DNA of 64,000 nt from Solea solea. Taxonomy: Eukaryota; Chordata; Actinopteri; Pleuronectiformes; Soleidae. Shown one piece after another: positions 47,101 to 56,100 of this stretch; position 1 is the first letter of the stretch; each line of letters opens with the position of its first letter. The DNA is taken from contig NC_081150.1 in the NCBI RefSeq assembly GCF_958295425.1, forward strand, positions 10,973,001 to 11,037,000, in the 5' to 3' direction. Below the pieces are notes generated by a model that did not search any database, was not told where the DNA came from, and was given only the letters and a program-made list of their open reading frames with translations. The translations under genes were made by a program, and so were the position numbers.

Positions 47101-50100
47101 GTCCCTCCCGAGTGCATTGCTTGTCCAAGTACAGCTATAGTACACTGTACAAAAATAAGCTCTTACCTGCTTTGGGAGCAGGCTTGAATTGCTGGCTCTT
47201 TGGCGCTGCTTGTTGGAGGTACATGTGATAGATGGAGCTGGAATTCATAGTAGGTGGACCTTTACGGGGCGACTGAGGTCGTGACCCTCTGTCTGGGATG
47301 AAGGGGCGTACTGCCACAGCCGGCGGTGGATCAAGCCGCTCACTTGGGCCGGGAGGGAAAAGCGGAGAATTAGGCTGTAAGGTCGGACTTGGTGGTACTG
47401 AGATGCGTTGCTGGATCTGCTGGGAGGACGAGCCTGTGGAAGAGGGAGTGCGAGGCCAAGCAGGAGGTGGAGGGAGTGGTCGAGGAGGAGGTGGTACATC
47501 CTTTCTTCGCTCCAAAGTGCAGGCTGAGTTTGCAGAAGAGAGGTGGGAGCCGTAGGGAGGTGGCTGTGGCTTGGATATGGCGGGGGAAGAGACAACCATT
47601 TTGGGTTCAAGTACCTGTGAAGCAGCACAAGACCACACAAAGAGTAACCATTTAAAAGTATATTTATTACAAGCAGAAAAAAACAAGACCTAAATTAGTA
47701 ATCTATATTTATACATTATGATTAAAGTCAGATGAAAAAAAACCATGACCAACCTTTTCCGCACTTGGAGTGATGGGGGAGCTTGAGGGAGGGCTTTTGC
47801 CCTGGGTGTCGGTCCCAGAGTCTCTTCTTTCAGGAGGCTTTAGAGTTGTGTTTGTCTTTCCAACAGACGGCCAACCAGTATCATTAGCTGCAGCACAAAT
47901 GTGACTCAGTAAGTGTGTTGCCAAAGAGGGAAAATTACCATATTTAGTGGCCGAGGGGATGTAAGAGGTATGAGCATTTCTTACATTTTTTACAACTCAA
48001 GGTAGTGACAACGTACGGTATGTTCACCAGAACTAGGTCTAAATGGTTTGCCTCTTTCATCATCAAAAAGTGTCTAATTAACTACATTACAAACCATTGT
48101 AACATCTGTGTGTATAACATTTTAGACGCACAGAGCATGTATATTTAGATATGTACCATTTTGACCTAGGATTGGTATTAAATGGAGGGTTCAGGATTTT
48201 GAGAAGCTTATCCTATTAATACCAGAAATGACTAAGCGACTTCAAAACTTGGTAGTGTACCATCCTAACTTCCACTTCTACTACTGACACAGCAATGTAA
48301 TGTTTTTCACAGAAATGGCTTACTGAGCCATTCACTAGTTTCCCATATACTCAAATCCAATGTATTCATTAAATCAAATGTCCACATCAGTTGACGGATG
48401 ACAAAATCTTTTCATTCTCTTTGCGAAAGAATTTGCTAATTGTCCTACTGTTGATTGTAAGAAAATGTATGAAAGAAGACAGCAACTTAATGTTCTGAGG
48501 GGAACTATTGATCAATAGGACAAAAATCCTGAGCCTTCACTTCACAGCAATGACGACATGAATGTATTTGCATTAGTATTTTTCTACTGTGCCTGTTTTC
48601 ATTTTGTCACATTAGGCAAATAGTAAGTAAACCATGATTTAGTAGAAGGTTTGGGGATGCGCAGTAAAAGTGTTGTTTGTCTCTGAGGTTTAACTGCCTA
48701 CTTAATAAAAGAACTGTAATTTAAGCATCTGGAGACAGCAAGGAAAGTGTGAAAAGAAAGTTGGTGGAAAAGGTAAGACAAATAAACAACAGCAATAGGT
48801 TTGGTACAATTTGACAGGAATATGTTTTGTGGTGGTGGCGACTCATCAGAAATCCAAAAAGCTCTGAGGAACATAATAGAATATTAGATTAAATATATTC
48901 TTTATAACTCCTATTTAACTATTAATACAGCAACATTGAAAGAGTTTTACCAACACTAGCTAGAGTCTAAAAAGAAAACAGGTTGATCTGGGTCTTCACA
49001 AATACAAAAAAAAGGTGACTTCCAATGACTTTTTAACATGTACAAGGTCAATACCTTGTGCATGCAATGTTTTTGACACATCTTGGATGTTGTGAAAATG
49101 TGGCATGGAGATCAAGGTTAGAAAAGCTGGGAATGTCATGACGTTAGGAAAAGAAAATATGTAGGACTGCTCTTGTATGTGGAAACGTATGAGGTACTTG
49201 ACTCATTGAACCTTCTCAGCAGTATAGAGACACACACACACACACAGGATCAGCAGTGCTTTCTCATGTCTTTTTGTGAGGTGCAATGCCAAGTGTAAAA
49301 TCTCAGCAGATGGCGGCAAAATGTGTGAAGATGGCAGTCAAATCTCTGACGTTCATATCTGATGACACACGCAATTAAATGTCAACATGTAGTCTCTCCA
49401 ATTAGGGAAAAAAAACCTGGCTTCATGTTACACAGGCAGGAGAGTTTACGGAGTCTTCTCTCAGTCAGTGACTGTTTAACAGGAACAGATGCACATCTCC
49501 TGCACAGCTGTGCATCATTTTGTCTGAGATTGGTGTGGCAAACCATCAAGGTTGCATCACTTTTAAACATGACTGGTTTTGTGGCATATGAAAACAGCAA
49601 TTATGATGTAGTGTTCTGTAACGCATGATTGGAAAGAACCAGACTCGCAGACTATTCAAGACACTAGCTATGAGCTTATCTGAAGTGGTTGTAATACTTG
49701 AGTAAAAACTTGGTTTTGTGGTCTGTGCATGCTGTGGATCCGGTGCTGCAATCAAGAGAGAAGGTTCACAAAGTGCCAACTCTCTGCCTATGTGGCACAG
49801 TGCACTCACGGGACGTGCCGTCAGAGCCAGTGGAGGCTCCAGGGCCTGGGTGTGATTCTGGAAGGGATGGGGTTACCGGGTCCACAACGATGTCTAAATC
49901 AGACACTTTCCAAGGACTGGGAGGCTTTCGCAGACCGTCTACCCCAGGAAGAGTTGCCCCCATACCCGCACCCACAGTGAAAGAGACATTACAAAGACGA
50001 GACGGCAAAGACACATGAGAGAAGAGGACAGAGAAGGTGGGGAATCACAGTTCACACAACACAGGAAGAGAGTGAGGTTAGAAAGGAAGGAAAAAGAAAT

Positions 50101-53100
50101 TGCAGAAAAAAGTCCAGTTGGAGAATTCACAAAGAAGTCAAATGGGAAGGAAAAGGACAACAGCTAAAGCCCACAAGGGAATTTCAGTCACAAGGTGTTC
50201 ATGCAAGACATGTTGAATGTGTAGTGGCGTAAAACTCTTTATTTTGGGACTACATATATCCAAACTACTATATATCCTCTTATCTACTGATTCTTAATTT
50301 AACTTCAGGTTTCTGCTTTTTCTGACTATGAAAAGACAAGAAATAACATTTTAAATATCACCTGGAATCCACAGTTACAGTTCACCTTTGTTATACTTCA
50401 TTCCATTTCAGGAAAAAAATAAATTTCAGATATAGTTTCATGGAACCGAACCAACCTGACTTGGTGCGGCCATGATTTGCTTGATTATTGACACTCAAAG
50501 TCTGGGGCTTCAGTGGCTCTGGCGGCATGGTGTAGCCTCCTTCCTGTCGGCCCGATAGAGGGACTTGTATGTACGGCCCAACGGCAGCAACTCGGCCCAG
50601 AGTCCCAGGAGTTGGCTGAGGAGAGGGAGGCCCGTTGGCTCTGTTTAACTGTAAAAAAAAGAAGAGTCAGAAAAGTTTCAAACAATAGAAATGTTTAAGA
50701 GGACATGCACATGTTTCTACTGAGGGCAGAAAAGCCAGAAGAATTCTAATTATTCATTATACATTGTACAACTTAGAAGTCTATAGGAAGTTCTTAAAGA
50801 GACACAAGCTTTTATCAGAGACATTTGAACCAAAATAATGTTAGGAGGAAATGTGTTAAGTGGTCCTAGTCTTACAGGGAGGTTCTCTTTTTGACGTGCC
50901 TCAGCTTTTTTCTTGTAGAGGCGTTCCCGTAGCTCGCTAATGCGCTTGTCCATGAGCGTCACTTCCATGTTGCGCTTGTTCAGAATCTCCTTCTGCTGCT
51001 GCAGCTTGCTGTTTTGCTCCTGGTTCAACTTGTTTCGTATCTAGGGATGATAAACATGGATGCAGAAACATGTAAAGACTTAGTAAGGTAAGGAACCTAC
51101 AGATGAATTTACTACATGTTGTTCTCACTGGTACCTGAAGCTCCTGGTAGAGTTTACGGAGCTCTAGGGCTGCAGCGCCAGTTACTTGGCTACCCAGAGT
51201 GGTCTGTATGCCATTGAGCTTTCCTCTCCGCAGGTCCTCCAGTTGCAGGCTGAGCTGCTCCACCCTCAACACAGCCGACTGTAACTCTGCCTGCTTCTCT
51301 TGGAACAGGCCACTAACTTGCTCAATCTCTGCAGCTGTGTTGGAGAACAATATAATCACATCAGGACTCTCATCTCACTGTAGGGTAGCTGTTTTTAAAT
51401 GATCAGGTTAGCTGAGTTTAAATATTGTTCCTGCACACACCGACTTTTTTCATAATCCTCTGAAACTCTAAGACTATAATATAAAGTAGAAATAAATTTG
51501 CATAAAGGATACATTCTCAACACTAGTATTAAAAGACATATACAAACTTTTAGTTAGTTCTCTGAACTGTCCATTCATAAAGACGAGGACAGCCATGTTT
51601 GTGACATGAGAAAAAGGGTACATAGTACAAATATACATACACAAGTTGCCATTGATGACCTTGCTGTAGTCCACCTGGCCTCTCATGGCCCGAATCTTCT
51701 TGAGCTTTGCCTCCTGGGTCTCAACACGTTCCTTTAGCCTCTGTAGCTTCTCGCCCTCTGAAACGGTTTGCTGCTGACGCCGCTCTTGCTGCTTCAGGTA
51801 ACGCAAACGTTGCTCCTTTAGGGCATAGGTAAAGCGGTACAGCGTTATATCACACTGCATTCAACAGGGCAAAAAGTTTGTAATTTTTTCGTAAATCAAA
51901 AACACCAACACACATTAAGCCAGCTTGGCTCCATCCTGAGGCGTACAAGATATCAGACATATCATAAAAGTAGGCTAAATATTTCTACTGAATACACTAA
52001 GTGTAACACTGCGCTGTGTCAAGACTGTCTGAAGGATGAAGAAAGGGTCAGATGACTTCATCGTTCTGCCCAACTGAGAATTGCTCCAGTTAAGGTCCTA
52101 AAATAGGAGATGACAGGCCCAGGTTTCCAAATGACTGCAGGGCTTCAAGTGGGCCTACTTTTCAGACACCACAACAAAGGCAATAAATAGTCTTACTATC
52201 ATCGGATGAGCAGTGGGCTTCATCGTCATGAGCGATCAGCTAAAGAGACTGACAGGAGAGACTGGCTGTGCGAAGGTTAGCAACCAAATACCAGCTAGAG
52301 ATGTACTCTTTTTCACAGAAATGTAGCATCCTTACTGTGTGTAATTATGCTCAATAACTGTTTCTGTGCTTCTGTTAACACTGTTATTTAACACTGGCAT
52401 GTATGTGCACATGTTGCTCCTTGCCTGATTTGTAGAGTCTGACAGACTGGGCAATCCCCACGCTGTGACTCATATGGCGTCCCATGTCTTTTGTTATGTA
52501 ATAATTTGCCCTATGTTTAAGGTCAAACTGGGGCTGTTTGTTTCACAGCAGAGAAGCAGTAGTTAATTTTTCTGTCAAACAGAAAGGCCACGCTCTGAAA
52601 ATTACCTACTGTGTCCTTAAAGTGACATTCTTTGTTATGTGTCAAGCAACACATTCAAAATGACAAGCTTCAACAAATAGTCAGTCATGTTGCGGAGATG
52701 TGATTATTAGGTGAGCCGACGAAGGATGGAGTTTCTGGAGTCAGAGATGAGTTAAGTTGAAAAGCTTTATTGGAAGCAGCTCAGATCTGAGGAGAACTAA
52801 GACAATGCCAAACATGAACAAGTAGATGTTATCAGTTGGGCATCCTCTGTTAGTCTGCTTGTGAGTCCCAGAGTTAGGATATTTAAAGGGTTTTGGAGGC
52901 CTTTCTCTGCTAAAATGACCTAGAGCTGACCTTTGGGAGGACTGCACAGTTGAGTTATCAGCCCTCTGTCCCTGTCAGGCCAGACACAGCAAAAATATAA
53001 AGAGGCACATTTTGTAGATAAATGACTGGTGCCAGTGCTATACCGAGGCCTTTGTGATTAGAGAGTTGTGGCTGGCACCGTCCTGAGTTGTTGTTGAGGT

Positions 53101-56100
53101 TTGTGCTTAGGAATGTAATCAGTTAATTTTAGAGAATGCCAAATAATACGTTTTTCTCTTACATGTCATACAAGTTTCTGTGAGAATTATTTGACTTTAC
53201 GACTATGATTGCTTTTAACTAGGGCTCTTAGCATCAATGGGTCAATTGTGATGAATTAAGGGCCAACATTAGAATCCTTTTTTTTTAACTCAGGCTTATT
53301 GCACAGAGTAATCTAAAGGTTTTACCACCATCACCATATAAAACATGATAAAGATGTGATTAATTGCAATTAACTATTGAAAATATGCAATTGATTAGTT
53401 GCCAATTAATGCCAAATTACCAAAGATAAAAACATCAGAAAGTTGCCTGTACTGAATGAAACAAAATTGAGGAATTCTTAGTAATGATTCATAAAAGAAC
53501 CAGGATATTACCTTTGCAACAAGCATCTGCTGCTGAGCCTCTATTTGCTGCTGCTGCCGTGTTGCCATCTCCTGCAGCTCCGACAGTGTGAGCTCCACCC
53601 GCTGATTCCCGACCTACACACACACACACACACACACAGACAGACACAGGTCAAGACAGGTCAAGGAATTAAAATCTGTGCAGAGTCCAGATACTGAGAT
53701 CAGACTGAGGCAGGCAAGGATTTCATTAAAAAAAAAAAAGCAAAGACCTTATCTTCCCGATCTTAAAAATTGCGTGATTGACTCAAGAGCAAACTCTCCA
53801 CAACCACAACCCTAAGAGATACGGTATATAGAGATATTTGTAAAGACGGTGAGACCAGAGAAATATGTCACATGAGGATAAAACAAAAACCATATACAAA
53901 GCAATTAGTGATGCATGAGGCCATTTGGAGAAATCATTTGGTCTGAGTTCCAGTGCAAAAGACTCAAATGGTGGGGGACATAGCAGAGAGTCAGAGAGTC
54001 AGACTCACCTTCCTTCACATTATTACGATTATCATTATGAGGGGAAATTAACTGTGTTGAAACTCTATTAGTGAGAACGAGAGTTGAGGCTTTGAGAGAA
54101 ATGTGATATGTATTGTTTGTGCCATGGTAGAAGCTGAGCTGAGCTTCTTCAAATCATCAAAGATACTTCTGAGTTTCCGAGAAGCAGCCGAATCCATCAA
54201 CTCAGCGGCTGAGTGAGCAATTACAAAGTAAGAGGCTGAAACATGAGTATGACGCAGAATACTTAAGATTCAGTTCTGGGATAATAAAAATGACATTGCT
54301 GTTATTCAATGAGAAGAGGCACACACTTCTGTGACTCATCTTTTCTGAATTAAAGAAGCTTCTTCCTGGAAATAATTTGCCTTGTGATGTGAGGCAGCAG
54401 TCACAGTACATCTCATATGATCTCAGAAGTCACGCTGCACAACAATGTGTTCCCACCTGGCATTCGTTAAGGCATTTAGAAATAAGAAAAGTCTGGGGAG
54501 ACTCAACCCACAGCAAGATAGAGAGAGCAGGGGAAGCCACTGGCACATGAAAAGTGACAACTCACTCAAGGGAGAAACACGCACTCACACAAACTCATGC
54601 ATGCATGCATGCACAAGAAGAGCGATTTGGAGAAACACCCAACTGAGCAGACAATGGAGGAGGAGACTTGATGCCTTCAAATCAGGTTGTTTATACTATG
54701 TTTACAAAAAACAGTTAATATAAACAGCCCCCTTGTCGTATTCACAACCTATACTAAGATTTTACAAGGTGGTGTGTGTTTGCTGAAGTTTTCAAAAAAG
54801 ACCGAGGGGCCATTGTTTTTTTTTGGTTAAATGTAAAGTTAATAAACTGTCTTTTTTAGTTAAATTGAGGCTTTCTTAAATGTTATTATATGTCTGAGAA
54901 CAATGTTGAAATTTCACTGTCATGATACATTTACTATTCTATGTCTCCTAGCCCATATCAATAGCTTCTGCTGCTACCTGACATTGACAGTAACGTTGAG
55001 CTCATGTCGCTGTTGCCTAGCAGCGGTGTTATCAAAAATTAACAACTTGCATACTATACACCCGATGATGGCACCTCTGCAGACGATCTGCTCTGCTTGG
55101 CGGAGAGAGAGGGTTTGGGCAGCAGCCCGTGGAAAAGCCAAAGCAATGATTATCTTAGGACCCAGTTACATCATCGAGCAGGATGACTGATATAATCCTC
55201 TAAATCAGATATAAAGAACAAACTTGTACACAAATGAGCCCCCACACTTGAGAGGTTAAGAGGAGCCAGAACAGCAGCGTTTTTCCTCTTTGGAGTGAAT
55301 GATTGCACAACAGTGTTGATAAATACATGCCCTCGCTTGTTATGGCATAGCATGGATTTTACTAGGTTACTGGCAGCATTTGACGACTTTGAATCAATAG
55401 CTAAAATTTTCATTGGCAAAAATGTCCTCTACAGAAACAAGAGGAAAGCTTTTTTTTTTTAGGATAAAGGGGTTTGGGGATAAAGTAATGTCTTTTAGCT
55501 TTTTTAAAAAAAACAACAACAACAACAACAACAACAACACAACCTTTCCATCGTCTGCTGTGCTGGACTCTACCCTACACCCTTAAGGTGGAATTACTTG
55601 TGATTCCTCGACCATAACACTTTGCTATTGTCAAATCTGGGACAGATGGTTGGAGAGAGAAAGGTTTCCATGCCAGAGGCTGCTCTTATCATAGTAGCTT
55701 TCCTCTCTTAGCACACATATCCCAAGGCTAGAGATGAACATGCACCATAATGGGTGTACCTGAAAATGAAACACTAAAAGAGTCTGGGCATGGACAAGTC
55801 TGTTAATACCAGAAATTGTGAGGCTACTCTCAAACATGGGCTTAAAATAAAAATAATTACATCCACAGGCACAATGAGTCATTATTGTGCTATGCTATAA
55901 AAAAAACAACCTGCAAAGGGATAAAACCACACTTGATACTGTGCTATGACATTTAATGCTTCAAACCTTAAAATATCAATAAAAAGAGGGGATCAGTTAT
56001 TGCAGTTCTGTTTTTCTATTTTAACAATATTTCAATAACGCTCATTTAGGCTCACCCCATTCTCATTGTGCTTCTCTCCAGTGTTCCCAGTTCTGCGACT

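Larger units (their letters stand above)
53614..56055 (-). other. ppp1r13b intron between exons 4 and 5
   Basis: A 2.4 kb intron with a CA repeat abutting exon 5 (53616-53638), an ATGC repeat (54597-54613) and an AAC repeat (55512-55539). No coding sequence is recognised. Confidence 0.8.
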
